In this document: positions 25,154-35,002 of the stretch, one piece after another | Layout: every line of letters starts with the position of its first letter | Numbering within the stretch: the stretch's first letter is position 1 | NCBI RefSeq assembly: GCF_006716355.1 | Contig: NZ_VFOW01000001.1 | Location: 1,550,001 to 1,614,000, forward strand | Origin: Stackebrandtia endophytica | GTDB taxonomy: Bacteria; Actinomycetota; Actinomycetes; Mycobacteriales; Micromonosporaceae | DNA: 64,000 bases | Direction: 5' to 3' | Program-made: the position numbers and the translations under genes | Notes under the pieces: model-generated | Told to the model about the DNA's origin: nothing | Seen by the model: the letters and a program-made list of their open reading frames with translations, nothing else | Databases searched by the model: none

Positions 25154-27826
25154 TCAGCCGTTACCGGACCCGTCGTTGCCGGTGTGGGCCCTGGCGATAC
25201 CGCCGGCAAAGCCCGACAACCGGCTTCGGATCTCGTCAGGGTCGATTCCATCGCCGGCGCCACCGCGAGGACTGGATGCTTCGGGTGGTGTTTCAACGGA
25301 TCCGGGCAGCAACCTGGCTCCCGGGCTGCGGCGGGGCAGCCCTCCGTTGCCGTTGTCCGCCACGGGTGGGGGTGGGGGTGGTGCGGGGGATGCGGGTGGG
25401 GTGGTGACACCGCCGAAGGCCGGGGCTGGGCGCACCGGGTTCATTGGTGGTGCTGGTGGCGGGGCCAGAGCCGCCGCGGCCGCTTCCGCTTCGGCGATGG
25501 CTCGCCTGGTGCGGTCGTAGGCGACGTCTCCGGCGCCTTCCTTCCAGCTGAGCGACCCGGGCGGCTGCGACGGAAAGTCGCCGGAGCCGGTGGAGGGCAT
25601 GAACCAGCTGCTGCGATGGCCGCCGGCTGTTTTGGGGTCACCGGCGTGGCCGGGTGATCGGGCCGGTTGAGGGGAACGACGAACGGTCCGTTGGTGCGGC
25701 ACGATCGTGCCGACGGCGTCGGCGGCGGGGCGTTCCCCGGTGCCGGTCAGCGGGCCGGTGGCCGGTTCGGCAGTCAACGCCAGGGGCGAACCGCCGCGGG
25801 TGTGCTCGGCGCCGGCGAAAGCCGAACCGGGGACTCGGGCGGCGGGCAGCGCCTCCTTGGCGATCAGGGTCTCCGGCAGTCGAACGACCGCCAGGGTGCC
25901 TTTACCGGCGGTGGAGTGCAGTTGGACGTCGATGTCGTGTCGGGCGGCCAACCGCGCGACCACCAGCAGGCCCATGGTTCCGGCCAGAGACGAGGTCAGC
26001 GCCGAGGGTTCGGAGAGCCGTTGGTTGATCTCGCTGACCTGTTCGGGTGGCAGTCCGATGCCTTCGTCGGCGATGCTGATGACGATCTCGTGAACGGTGT
26101 GGCGGGTCGCTACGCGCACCTTGGTGTTGGGTGGCGAGAACAGCGCCGCGTTCTCCAGCAGCTCGGCCAGCAGGTGCACGACGTCGCCGACGACGTTGGC
26201 GACGACGGGCGCCTCGGCGGCGTCGACGACGACAACGCGGTCGGAGTCCTCGATCTCGGCGGCGGCCTCGGCCACGGCCTTGGCCACCGAGGTCGCCGTG
26301 TTGTGGCGACGTCCGGGGTCGCCACCGGCCAGCAGCAGCAGGTTCTCCTCGTTGCGTCGCATGCGGGAGGCGAGGTGGTTGAGCTGCTCCATGCGGGAGA
26401 TGCTCTCGGGGTCGCGTTCGACCGAGGCGAATTCGTCCAGCATGTACAACTGCCGTTGCACCAGGGACTGTCCTCGCCGGGCCAACGCGATCATCATGGC
26501 GGCGACGTCCAGTCGCAGCAACGCCTGATCGGCGGCCAATCGCAGGGCCTGTTTGTGGACGACGGTGAACGCCTGAGAGACCGCTCCCACTTCGTCGTTG
26601 GGACCGGTTCGTTCGGTGGTCGCCGCGACCTCCGCGGCGGTGACGGCGTCGGTGACCTGCCGCTCGCTGCGGGCCTCGGTCATCTCGGCCACCGCCGCCG
26701 GCAGGGTGTCCTCGGCGGCGACGAGGGCGTCGTTTCGCAGGATCTGCAGTCGGCGGCTGATCCGGACCGCGAGGATGACCGCGGCACCGAAGGACAGACC
26801 GGTGATGAGCAGGACGGCGGTACCGGTGATGATCGCGTCCTGTTGGGATGCGGCCTTCAGGTCGATCGCGGAGAACTCGAGGTCTTCGGTGATCGCGGTT
26901 TCGACTTCGTGCAGTTTGTTGATCCGGTAGGCCTGCGCGTAGTCCCAGTCGCGGGCGGAGAACTCGACTTTGCGTTCGGTGAGCAGTTGGTCGACGATCA
27001 ACGCGGACTGGTCGAGCGAGGGACCGACGACGATCGTGGCGTAGAAGCCTTTGGCGCGTGCCGTGGCGGATCGGTAGAACTCACCGAGTCGCTGCTTCTC
27101 GATGCCTTGGAACTGGGCGAGTTCGGCGGTGCGACTGGGCGGGATGGGATCGGGTTTGCCGTCGCCGTCGACGTCGATTTCGGAGGTGGCGAGGATGTTG
27201 CGGACCAGGAATCGCTGGTCGGCGGCGGCCTGTTTGGCGCCGGCGAGTGCGGCCACGGCTCGGGCCTGGTTGGCGAGGTTCTGGTCGGCGATCTGGGTGT
27301 GCAGTTCGTCGGCGACGTCGAGCATGCGGTAGGCCATGTCGCGGTAGATCTGCAGGGCCTTGGTGACGTTGGGGTCGTCCAGTGGCACTTTGGACGATCT
27401 GGTGAACGCGTCGAATCGTTCGCGGGCTTCGGAAAGCTGCCCGAGGGCACCCTCGGCGGTGGTGAGGACCGCTTCGAGGTCGGGTACGGTTTCGCGGGCC
27501 TCGGTGGCGGCGGCGATGAAGTTGTCGACGAACTGGTCGGTGCGATCCAATTGGTCGCCGTAGCGGCCGTGATATTCACGGCCGTCGCTCTCATGGCTGT
27601 AGGTGGCCTCGGCTACCTCGTCTTGACCGACGTGAAGTATCTTCGCTGTCGCATTGGCGAGATTGGCGAGCACTCGGGCGTGCCCGGCGTCGGTGTCGGC
27701 GGCCAGAGCGGAGCTGACCTGGATCACCCCGAGGGTCAACACTCCGGCGATCGCGGCGGCGATCGGCAGCATCAGCCGCAGGCGGACCGAAGATGTTCGG
27801 CGCTGAGGGGGCTCGCCATTAGCCAT
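25154..27826 (-). CDS. Nitrate-sensor-like histidine kinase (conservon CvnA type)
   Basis: An 890-aa membrane protein. A first helix ([20 protein letters not shown]) and a second near residues 345-370 ([20 protein letters not shown]) bracket an extracytoplasmic helical region resembling the nitrate/nitrite-sensing NIT domain. HAMP-like and helical linkers follow, then a HATPase domain with N box [12 protein letters not shown] and G box [10 protein letters not shown]. No clear phosphorylated-His box is seen, as in other CvnA proteins. The last 200 residues are Pro/Gly-rich and probably disordered. It likely signals through the roadblock protein encoded next rather than a classical response regulator. 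Confidence 0.88.
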   Translation of the reverse strand: MANGEPPQRRTSSVRLRLMLPIAAAIAGVLTLGVIQVSSALAADTDAGHARVLANLANATAKILHVGQDEVAEATYSHESDGREYHGRYGDQLDRTDQFVDNFIAAATEARETVPDLEAVLTTAEGALGQLSEARERFDAFTRSSKVPLDDPNVTKALQIYRDMAYRMLDVADELHTQIADQNLANQARAVAALAGAKQAAADQRFLVRNILATSEIDVDGDGKPDPIPPSRTAELAQFQGIEKQRLGEFYRSATARAKGFYATIVVGPSLDQSALIVDQLLTERKVEFSARDWDYAQAYRINKLHEVETAITEDLEFSAIDLKAASQQDAIITGTAVLLITGLSFGAAVILAVRISRRLQILRNDALVAAEDTLPAAVAEMTEARSERQVTDAVTAAEVAATTERTGPNDEVGAVSQAFTVVHKQALRLAADQALLRLDVAAMMIALARRGQSLVQRQLYMLDEFASVERDPESISRMEQLNHLASRMRRNEENLLLLAGGDPGRRHNTATSVAKAVAEAAAEIEDSDRVVVVDAAEAPVVANVVGDVVHLLAELLENAALFSPPNTKVRVATRHTVHEIVISIADEGIGLPPEQVSEINQRLSEPSALTSSLAGTMGLLVVARLAARHDIDVQLHSTAGKGTLAVVRLPETLIAKEALPAARVPGSAFAGAEHTRGGSPLALTAEPATGPLTGTGERPAADAVGTIVPHQRTVRRSPQPARSPGHAGDPKTAGGHRSSWFMPSTGSGDFPSQPPGSLSWKEGAGDVAYDRTRRAIAEAEAAAAALAPPPAPPMNPVRPAPAFGGVTTPPASPAPPPPPPVADNGNGGLPRRSPGARLLPGSVETPPEASSPRGGAGDGIDPDEIRSRLSGFAGGIARAHTGNDGSGNG

Positions 27827-27998
27827 GGTGGGGTGGGCCTTTCACATACATAGCGGTTCGCGGTGGCGACCACCACGAGTGGTGAGCCGACGCGCATAGC
27901 ATGACGGCTTGTCGAGACATCCTGACGTGTCGGGGTGGGTCTCGCCAAGCCCGGGTGCCATCTTTGTCGCTATGTGATCGGACGTCAACCGTGCGCGG

Positions 27999-28673
27999 TC
28001 ACGTTATGGCAGCAAATGCCTCCACTTTGAGCGTCGGCCCCGAAACGATCAGCAGATCTCCTGCTTCGACGTAGGTTTCGGGTCGGGCGTAGGTGAAATC
28101 CTCCTCGGGGCGTTTGACGCCGACGACTGTAACGCCATACCGGGTGCGTAGGCCAGCCTCGGCGAGGGTTTTTCCGATCGCTTCCAGCGGAGCTCGGGTC
28201 TTGACGATGGCGAAACCGTCGTCGAACTCCATGAAGTCGATCATTTTGCCGGTGACCAGGTGCGCCACCCGTTCTCCCATCGCGGCTTCGGGATAGACGA
28301 CGTGATGGGCACCGACACGGTGCAGGATCTGCCCGTGTTTGGCGGTTATCGCCTTCGCCCAGATCTCGGGGACGCCGGCCTCTTCGACGGCCAGAACGGT
28401 CAGGACGCTGGCTTCGATGTCGGTGCCGATGGCAACGACGACGCGGTGGAATTCGCTGATGCCCAGTTGTTCCATGACGACGGCGTCGGTGGAGTCGGCT
28501 TGGACGACGTGGGTGAGCGAGTCCGCCCACCGTTGCACCACTTCCGCGCGTTCGTCGATGGCCAACACTTCGTGTCCCAGTCGCACAAGGGATTCGGCGA
28601 CCGACCCGCCGAAGCGGCCCAGCCCGATGACGGCGACGCTGTCGGTGGCGAAGGAACGGTTACGTCGTGGCAC
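27999..28673 (-). CDS. ktrA: K+ uptake regulatory subunit KtrA/TrkA family
   Basis: A 224-aa RCK protein from GTG 28673 (AGGAG upstream). Residues 12-130 form the Rossmann RCK_N domain: VAVIGLGRFGGSVAESL with GxGxxG and a conserved Asp/Glu after strand 2 (LAIDERAE). Residues 140-220 are the RCK_C domain (ALEAIGKTLAEAGLR, DLLIVSG). It binds NAD(H), ATP/ADP or c-di-AMP and gates the membrane subunit KtrB, whose gene lies 67 bp upstream on the same strand. Confidence 0.93.
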   Translation of the reverse strand: MPRRNRSFATDSVAVIGLGRFGGSVAESLVRLGHEVLAIDERAEVVQRWADSLTHVVQADSTDAVVMEQLGISEFHRVVVAIGTDIEASVLTVLAVEEAGVPEIWAKAITAKHGQILHRVGAHHVVYPEAAMGERVAHLVTGKMIDFMEFDDGFAIVKTRAPLEAIGKTLAEAGLRTRYGVTVVGVKRPEEDFTYARPETYVEAGDLLIVSGPTLKVEAFAAIT

Positions 28674-28740
28674 TGCCGGTATCTCCTACTTCTACTCGGA
28701 TCTTGCTGGTGACCTGGCTCGTCCGGGGGTCGGTGCGAGC

Positions 28741-30072
28741 TCAGCCTACGATCGGGCGTTCCCGGGGGTAGTTGAATCGGCGGCGCCGGGAGCGCAACGC
28801 CAGGGCGGTTCCCACCGCGACGGTTCCGACGCGGCCGGTGTACATGAGCATGACCAGTACGAGTTGGCTGGCGGTGGGAAGTTCGGGGGTGATGCCCGTG
28901 GACAGTCCTACCGGGCCGAACGCGGAGACGGTCTCGAACATGACGTCGATCAGCGGTAGTCGGGTGGTCGCCTGTAGCGCGATGGTTCCACAGGTGACCG
29001 CGCCGACGCCCAGCAGCGCGATCGTCAGGGCCTGTCGCTGAGTTTGTTGTCCGATGGAGCGTCCGAAGATCGACACGTCGGGTTCGCCGCGGATCTCGGC
29101 CCAGATCACGAACGCCAGCAGCAGGAACGTGGTGATCTTGATGCCGCCGGCGGTACTGGCCGATCCGGCGCCGATGAACATCAGGACCATGGTGACGATC
29201 TGGGTTTCGGGTTGGACCTCTCCCAACGGCATGGCGTTGAATCCGGCGCTTCGCGGCATCACGCCGGAGAACAGCGCTGCGGACAGTTTGTCGCCGAATC
29301 CCAGTGGCCCCATGGTGGCGGGGTTGTTCCATTCGAACAGCAGGTAGGTGCAGAACCCGAGTGGAATGAGGATCGCGGTGCCCAGCATGGTCAGTTTGGT
29401 GTGGATGGACCATTTGACCGGGCGTTTGAGTCGGCGTCCCAGTTCCAGCAGGACCGGTGAGCCGATGCCGCCGATGATGACGGCCAGGGCGACCGGCAGC
29501 AGCACGATCGGGTCGGTGACGAACCCTTCGAGGCTGTCGGGGTAGAGCGCGAACCCGGCGTTGTTGAACGCGGCGATGGAGTGGAACACGCCGTGCCAGG
29601 CGGCCTTGCCGAAGGCGTAGTCGTATCCGAAGTAGAACCGGGAGAACAGGATGATCGCCAGGGTCAGTTCCACGCACACCGAGATGATGCCGACGCGGCG
29701 CACGACCTGGCCGACGTCGCCCAAGCCGAGTGCCTTGGTCTCGGCTTGGGCGGCCAGTCGTCCACGCAGCCCGAGTCGGCCCGCCACGACCAGCCCCAGT
29801 AGCGAGGCCAGTGTCATGATGCCGAATCCGCCGAGTTGGATGAGTCCGGCGATCACCGCCTCCCCGAACCCGGACCAGTAGCCGGAGGTGTCGACCACGG
29901 CGAGTCCGGTGACGCACACCGCGGAGGTGGCGGTGAACAGGGCGGTGATCAGCTGCGGCGAATGGTCGCCTTCACGGGCGATCGGCAGCATCAACAGGAG
30001 GGTGCCCAGCAGTATCGCCCCGAGGAACACCAGGGGAACGATTCTGGCAGGGTGGCGCATCCACTGACCCAC
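28741..30072 (-). CDS. ktrB: K+ uptake membrane subunit KtrB/TrkH family
   Basis: A 443-aa polytopic protein with four M1-P-M2 repeats. The first pore loop shows the selectivity signature in LFTATSAVCVTGLAVVDT. Others read FNNAGFALYP, MPRSAGFNAMPLG and FETVSAFGPVGLSTG, with the conserved pore glycines. It imports K+ (with Na+ in many bacteria). The start is uncertain: GTG 30072 (VGQWMRHPARIVPL) is used; ATG 30060 and TTG 30099 also work. It is encoded directly upstream of ktrA. Confidence 0.93.
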   Translation of the reverse strand: MGQWMRHPARIVPLVFLGAILLGTLLLMLPIAREGDHSPQLITALFTATSAVCVTGLAVVDTSGYWSGFGEAVIAGLIQLGGFGIMTLASLLGLVVAGRLGLRGRLAAQAETKALGLGDVGQVVRRVGIISVCVELTLAIILFSRFYFGYDYAFGKAAWHGVFHSIAAFNNAGFALYPDSLEGFVTDPIVLLPVALAVIIGGIGSPVLLELGRRLKRPVKWSIHTKLTMLGTAILIPLGFCTYLLFEWNNPATMGPLGFGDKLSAALFSGVMPRSAGFNAMPLGEVQPETQIVTMVLMFIGAGSASTAGGIKITTFLLLAFVIWAEIRGEPDVSIFGRSIGQQTQRQALTIALLGVGAVTCGTIALQATTRLPLIDVMFETVSAFGPVGLSTGITPELPTASQLVLVMLMYTGRVGTVAVGTALALRSRRRRFNYPRERPIVG

Positions 30073-30151
30073 GAATGCCGATTGTGCCCTATGTGTCAAG
30101 TTGGTTTGGGCATCGTCGCCGATCGTGGGCGATTGTGGCGTCGCCTGCGTG

Positions 30152-31498
30152 TCACGGCCCTACGAGTGGGGTGTCCTGTTCTCGTGTGACGAGGTATCCG
30201 GCCCACCGCATCGCGCCGACCGTGCCGTCGGTGTCGCGCACCAGGAGCAGCGACTCGCCGGCTTCGCGTCCGGAGACGGTGCGGAACTCGTCGGGCCCGA
30301 CCTGCTGGAACACCGCCGGGGGCGCGTTCTTGGGTGCCCGGTCGCCACGTGCCTGGAGGGTGCCGTCGTGCCAGGAGAAGGTGAAGCCGAAGCCCTCCGA
30401 CCACCAGCGACCCAGCAGGGGGCGGTGTTCCTCGGGGACCGGCCCGGCGGGGGTCCACATCGGGATGTCACCGGGGTCGTCGGTCGCGGACCGCTTCAAC
30501 AGTTCGTGCACCAGTTCCATGGTTTGGCCGGCCGTTCCGGAGGATCCGAGCACGGCGGCGCCCAGGCCGGCGGGCTGGTCGGGGCCGATGCGGCCGAACG
30601 CGGCGGCGAGGTAGCCGTACATCGCGCCGTAGTGTCCGACGTGGAGGACTCGGCCGCCCTGCGGTTCGATCATCACGCCCAGCCCGATTCCGGATGCCCA
30701 GGTGGCCTCGTCGGAGATCGAGTGGGGTTGCCGGGCTTCGGCGAGGGTGTCGGCGGACAGGACCGCGCCGTCGGGGTCGACGGTGGCGGGGTCGGCGAGG
30801 AAGGCGGCCCAGGTGGCGGCGTTGGCGGCGCTGCCCCACAGTTGCGCCGCGGGTGCGATGCCGCCGGTGTCGGTGGCCGGTTCCGGGCGGGCGTGGTCGG
30901 AGTAGGCGTCGACGAGGTAACCGGTGGCGGCGCTGCGGCGCGGCTGGACGGTGATGTCGGTTAGGCCCAACGGCTGCAGCAGGTATTGGGTGAGGACTTC
31001 CTCCCAGGTGCCGCCGCGTTTGGCGGCCGCCAGGTGACCCAGCAGCGCGAATCCCAGGTTGGAGTAGTGGAATCGCCGGTTGGCCGGCAGGACGCGTTCG
31101 GCGTGGGCGAGGTCGGCGAGCAGTTGGGCGGCGTCGGGGCCGACCTGGGCGTCCCAGACGTCGCCGTGCGGCTCGCGTTGCAGCCCGGACCGGTGTGCCA
31201 ACAGGTCACGGATGGTGTGTTCGCCGTGGGCCGGCACCGACAGGTGTTTGCCGATCGGGTCGTCGAGTTCGAGTAGCCCGGCGTCGCGGCATTGCAGGAT
31301 GAGGGCGGCGGTGAAGGTCTTCGTCACCGATCCCAACCGGAACTGGGTGTCCTCGGCGAGGGTTTTTCCGTCTCCGGCGGTACCGACCTGTATGAACCAT
31401 CCGGGGCGGTCGGCGCGCACCAGCGCGGCCGAGATCGCGGGGATGCGTCCGTCGGCCTGGGTCTTGCGGGTCGCCCGTTCGAGTTTCTTATGCACCAC
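30152..31498 (-). CDS. Serine hydrolase, class C beta-lactamase/penicillin-binding fold
   Basis: A 448-aa protein from GTG 31498, preceded by GGAAGG. The catalytic SxxK is in FRLGSVTKTFTA (Ser then VTK), the YxN motif in FHYSNLGFALLG, and the third motif is HVGHYG. About 130 C-terminal residues form an extra beta-rich domain. Such proteins include esterases, D-aminopeptidases and carboxypeptidases. No signal peptide is evident, so a cytoplasmic peptidase or esterase is more likely than a drug-resistance enzyme. It lies upstream of ktrB, same strand, with an 80-bp gap. Confidence 0.86.
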   Translation of the reverse strand: MVHKKLERATRKTQADGRIPAISAALVRADRPGWFIQVGTAGDGKTLAEDTQFRLGSVTKTFTAALILQCRDAGLLELDDPIGKHLSVPAHGEHTIRDLLAHRSGLQREPHGDVWDAQVGPDAAQLLADLAHAERVLPANRRFHYSNLGFALLGHLAAAKRGGTWEEVLTQYLLQPLGLTDITVQPRRSAATGYLVDAYSDHARPEPATDTGGIAPAAQLWGSAANAATWAAFLADPATVDPDGAVLSADTLAEARQPHSISDEATWASGIGLGVMIEPQGGRVLHVGHYGAMYGYLAAAFGRIGPDQPAGLGAAVLGSSGTAGQTMELVHELLKRSATDDPGDIPMWTPAGPVPEEHRPLLGRWWSEGFGFTFSWHDGTLQARGDRAPKNAPPAVFQQVGPDEFRTVSGREAGESLLLVRDTDGTVGAMRWAGYLVTREQDTPLVGP

Positions 31499-31785
31499 TG
31501 TGTACTTCGCCTTCCAACACGAGAACGACGTCGATGGGGAGCCGGGCGTCACCGCCCGGCGCGCTCCACGTTATCCGGCCGATCTCGGTGGTGGCCCCTC
31601 GATTTTTGTCCCGCCGGTCGCCCGGTCGCCTGATCACGTCCCGGTCGCCTTGCGCGACGATGGACGCGCCGGGGCACGGTCGTGCCGCCGTGCGTCGAGG
31701 CCGTTCGTCGTAACCGTGCGGCACCAAACGGGGCCGCCGGTCACACGGATCGATCACCGACATGCGACCCCGCGGGACGCCCCTC

Positions 31786-33171
31786 TCACCGTCCGGGCGG
31801 GTATCGACGCGGTTTCATTCGTTCGGTCAACTGACCCGCCAGGTCGAACAGCACATCGGCGTGCCCGGGTGGTGCTACGAGCTGAATCGTCGCGGGCAGT
31901 CCGTCGTCGCGTACTCCCACCGGAAACACCAGCGACGGCAGTCCGATCAGACCCCACGGCGCGGTGTAGGCGGCGGCGCGGGCGCCGGCGCGCAAGTTCT
32001 CCCGCAGTCCCCGTGTGGACCAGCCTTCGGCCGCCGGAGGCGGCCCGGCCAGCGCCGGGGTGACCAGGACGTCGAATCCTCCGTTGTGGAACCAGTCCAG
32101 GGCGTGTTCCCTGGTGCGCACCCCGTCACCGAGTAGACCGCCGTAGAGATTGCCTCGCACCGACCGCTCCCCTATCGAAGCCAATCGGCGGGTCCGTCGT
32201 TGCAGGATGGACCGATCGAATCGGATGGACCGCAGGTAGGCCGCCGCCGCCCAGGCCGACACCGATGCCGTCGACGCGCGCGGTCCCAGCGCCGGCGCCG
32301 AGCGGTGCGTGTCGTGACCGGAGTCGGTCAGTGTCCGCACCACCGACAGCAGTGACACCCGGGTGGCCTCGTCGGTGGAGACCAGTTGCCCGCGCAGGCC
32401 CGGCACCCCCGGGATCAGTGTCCGGTCGGTGGCGGCGATGCGCAGCCTCGGCGGGTCACTGATCGGTGGTGCCATGGATCGGGTCAGCGCCGCGTACCCC
32501 TCTGCGGCGTCGCTGACGGTGGTCGCCAACAGGCCGGGGGTTCCGGCCAGCCAGCGCGTGGTGTCGTCGTGGTGGACGACCGGGTCGTGTTCGGGTGAGA
32601 ACCCGACGATCCCGCAGGCGGCGGCGACGGTTCGGACGCCGCCGGCGGTTCCCGGTCCGTCCTGACCGACCGCCAGTGGAACCGCGCCCCCGGCGACGGC
32701 CAGGCCAGCGCCTCCGGACGGTCCGGCCACTCCCCGGTCGGCTCGCCACGGGTTGACCGGGACGTTGCCCTGGTCGTCGGTACTGGGCCACAGGCCCAGT
32801 TCGCTGCTTCGGGTCGTCCCCACCACGACCGCGCCCGCGCCTCGGAGGCGTCGGACCATTTCGTCGTCGCTTCCGGCCACCGGCAACCGGGTCGCCGGGG
32901 ACCCGAGTCGGGCCTGTCCCCCGGTGACCGCGAATCGTTCGCACACGGCGACCGGTACGCCCGCCAGCGGAAGACTGGCGAGGTCGGGAAGTTCGTCGAC
33001 GATCGCGGCCTCGGCCAGGGCCGTGGACTCGCGGGTGTCGGTGAACGCGCCGCCGATGAGGGGGTTGACGGCGGCGTCGGCTATGTGTTCGGCGACGATG
33101 GCCGCCGCGGTGGCGTCACCGCGGCGGACCGCCCGGGCGATTTGCCGGGCGGTCGCACCTGGCCAGCTCAA
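31786..33171 (-). CDS. Amidase-signature fold protein lacking catalytic Lys and Ser
   Basis: A 461-aa protein of the amidase signature family, complete in length. The usual catalytic Lys in VPVAVKD is Cys here (VPVAVCERF). The cis-Ser region GGSSGGS reads AGPSGGA, and the nucleophile region DTGGSIR reads GPGTAGGVR, where Gly takes the place of the Ser and three residues are inserted. So the Lys-Ser-Ser triad is broken and ordinary amide hydrolysis is unlikely. It starts at TTG 33171, only 6 bp after the metB stop, so it is probably co-transcribed with metB. A binding or regulatory role is possible. Confidence 0.8.
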   Translation of the reverse strand: MSWPGATARQIARAVRRGDATAAAIVAEHIADAAVNPLIGGAFTDTRESTALAEAAIVDELPDLASLPLAGVPVAVCERFAVTGGQARLGSPATRLPVAGSDDEMVRRLRGAGAVVVGTTRSSELGLWPSTDDQGNVPVNPWRADRGVAGPSGGAGLAVAGGAVPLAVGQDGPGTAGGVRTVAAACGIVGFSPEHDPVVHHDDTTRWLAGTPGLLATTVSDAAEGYAALTRSMAPPISDPPRLRIAATDRTLIPGVPGLRGQLVSTDEATRVSLLSVVRTLTDSGHDTHRSAPALGPRASTASVSAWAAAAYLRSIRFDRSILQRRTRRLASIGERSVRGNLYGGLLGDGVRTREHALDWFHNGGFDVLVTPALAGPPPAAEGWSTRGLRENLRAGARAAAYTAPWGLIGLPSLVFPVGVRDDGLPATIQLVAPPGHADVLFDLAGQLTERMKPRRYPPGR

Positions 33172-33177
33172 CCGATG

Positions 33178-34329
33178 TCACCCATCGAATGCCTGGGCCA
33201 GATCGGCTACCAGGTCTTCGATGTCTTCGATTCCCACTGACAGTCGCACCAGATCACCGGGAACCTCGAGGGCGGATCCGGCGGTGGAGGCGTGGGTCAT
33301 GCGACCGGGGTGTTCGATGAGTGATTCCACACCGCCGAGTGATTCACCGAGGGTGAACAGGCGGGTGCTGTTGCAGACGTCGACGGCGGCGCGTTCGCCG
33401 GCTCGCATCCGGAAGCTGACCATGCCGCCGAAGCGGCTCATCTGCTTGGCGGCGATGTCGTGGCCGGGGTGGGTTCCCAGTCCCGGGTAGAGGATGTCGG
33501 AGATCTCCTCGCGCTGGGAGAGCCATTCGACGATGCGTTCGGCGTTGTCGCTGTGGCGTTCCATCCGCACCGCCAGGGTCTTGGCGCCGCGCAGTGTCAG
33601 CCAGGCGTCGAAGGGGCCGCTGACGGCACCGATCGAATTGGAGTGGAAGGCGAGTTCACCGGCGAGTCCGTCGTCGTTGACGATGACGGCGCCACCGACT
33701 ACATCAGAGTGTCCACCGAGGTACTTGGTGGTGGAGTGGACCACCACGTCGGCGCCCAACAGCAGCGGCTGCTGAAGGTAGGGCGAGGCGAAGGTGTTGT
33801 CCACCACCAGGAGTGCGCCCGCCGAGTGCGCGACCTGAGCCAACGCGGCGATGTCGGCGATGCCCAACAGCGGGTTGGTCGGGGTCTCGACCCACACCAG
33901 CTTGGTTTCGGGTGTCATGGCAGCCCGAACCGCGGCCACATCGGAGATGCGGGCCGGGGTGTGGGACAGCCCCCACCGGCTGGCGACCTTGTCGAACAAC
34001 CGGAAGGTGCCGCCGTAGGCGTCGTCGGGGATCACCACGTGGTCGCCCGGGGAGCAGACGGCGCGCAGCAGGGTGTCCTCGGCGGCCAATCCGGAGGCGA
34101 AGGCGAATCCGTGGCGTCCTTCTTCAAGGGCGGCAAGGCATTCCTCGAGCGCGCGACGCGTCGGGTTCTTGGTGCGGGAGTACTCGTACCCGTTCCGCAT
34201 CTGCCCGACGGCGTCCTGAAGGTACGTCGAGGTCGCATAGATGGGAGTCACCACCGCGCCGGTCGTGGGATCGGCGGGCTGCCCTGCGTGTATGGCACGG
34301 GTGGCGAAGCCCTGGGAATCAGCTGTCAT
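33178..34329 (-). CDS. metB: Cystathionine gamma-synthase / trans-sulfuration PLP enzyme
   Basis: A 383-aa Cys/Met-metabolism PLP enzyme from ATG 34329 (MTADSQGFATRAIHAGQP). Motifs: NPTRRALEECLAALEEG, the SGLAA substrate loop, VWVETPTNPLL, VVDNTFASPYLQQPLLLGAD, and the Schiff-base Lys in HSTTKYLGGHSDVVGG. Late SLGGVESLIEHPGRMTHAS fits cystathionine gamma-synthase or gamma-lyase, which cannot be told apart by reading. It joins cysteine and homoserine carbon for methionine, or runs in reverse. The amidase-like gene follows immediately. Confidence 0.93.
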   Translation of the reverse strand: MTADSQGFATRAIHAGQPADPTTGAVVTPIYATSTYLQDAVGQMRNGYEYSRTKNPTRRALEECLAALEEGRHGFAFASGLAAEDTLLRAVCSPGDHVVIPDDAYGGTFRLFDKVASRWGLSHTPARISDVAAVRAAMTPETKLVWVETPTNPLLGIADIAALAQVAHSAGALLVVDNTFASPYLQQPLLLGADVVVHSTTKYLGGHSDVVGGAVIVNDDGLAGELAFHSNSIGAVSGPFDAWLTLRGAKTLAVRMERHSDNAERIVEWLSQREEISDILYPGLGTHPGHDIAAKQMSRFGGMVSFRMRAGERAAVDVCNSTRLFTLGESLGGVESLIEHPGRMTHASTAGSALEVPGDLVRLSVGIEDIEDLVADLAQAFDG

Positions 34330-34520
34330 GCCCCATACGCTAACCGACGCTGCCGGGTGATCATGCTCGACGGCCCCCACCAACGGTGTCGTGTCGGTGA
34401 CGCCTGGTCGATGTGGCGGTGGTGGCACGAATCCGTGATTCAAGCCCCTGGACGGTGCTCGTATTGTCTTACTCGTGAGATCGGCCGCAGGCCAACACAA
34501 CTGGGAAGAGGGACTCCACA

Positions 34521-34847
34521 ATGAGCCAATGGTCTGAGGACTTCGACGGCGACGGCGACACCGATACCGTTTACGAGTACGACACCGACGGCGACGGCCA
34601 GGCGGACGAATGGGTCGTCGACCTGGACTCCGACGGGGACGCCGACGCGATCTACACCGACAACGACGGTGACGGTGTCATCGACGAGATGGTCGTCGAC
34701 ACCAACGACGACGGGGTCGCGGACGTGGTCGCGTTCGACTCCAACGGCGACGGCGAGATCGACACCTGGCAGGTCGACCACGACTACGACGGCTACATCG
34801 ACACCGAGGTCACCGACCTCGACGGCGACGGCATCGCCGACGCGTAA
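34521..34847 (+). CDS. Acidic protein made of eight DxDxDG calcium-loop repeats
   Basis: A 108-aa protein built almost only of a 13-residue repeat: D-x-D/N-x-D-G-x-x-D then four mostly hydrophobic residues. Units begin at residues 7, 21, 34, 47, 60, 73, 86 and 99; the first is 14 long. Each holds Asp residues at 1, 3, 5 and 9, the spacing of Ca2+ loops in EF-hands, dockerins and thrombospondin type 3 repeats. There is no signal peptide, Cys or membrane segment, so it should be a cytoplasmic Ca2+ buffer or a protein that folds on Ca2+ binding. AAGAGGGA precedes the ATG. No known family is recognised. Confidence 0.85.
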   Translation: MSQWSEDFDGDGDTDTVYEYDTDGDGQADEWVVDLDSDGDADAIYTDNDGDGVIDEMVVDTNDDGVADVVAFDSNGDGEIDTWQVDHDYDGYIDTEVTDLDGDGIADA

Positions 34848-34858
34848 CCAAAGCCACC

Positions 34859-34948
34859 GGGGAGACGTAGGGCATCGTCTCCCCACCCCGAGGGGACGTC
34901 GGGCATCGTCTCCTCGACCGGGGCGGACTCGCAACAGCGAGTCCGCCC
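34859..34948 (+). terminator. Three consecutive hairpins after the DxDxDG gene
   Basis: Hairpin 1 (34859-34884): GGGGAGACG with CGTCTCCCC, loop TAGGGCAT. Hairpin 2 (34889-34916): CGAGGGGACG with CGTCTCCTCG, one G-U pair, loop TCGGGCAT. Hairpins 1 and 2 are diverged copies. Hairpin 3 (34921-34948): GGGCGGACTCGC with GCGAGTCCGCCC, perfect, loop AACA, followed by TTAA, the best terminator of the three. Confidence 0.85.
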
Positions 34949-35002
34949 TTAATCGTGTGTGGCCGACCTCGCCGCGGGAATAATCGCGGCAGTCGAAGTG
35001 TC

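Noticed and set aside
25667-27853. A 728-codon plus-strand frame opposite the CvnA-type kinase
   Set aside because: Gly/Val/Asp-rich mirror of a GC-rich gene, with no motif; the kinase has clear N and G boxes.
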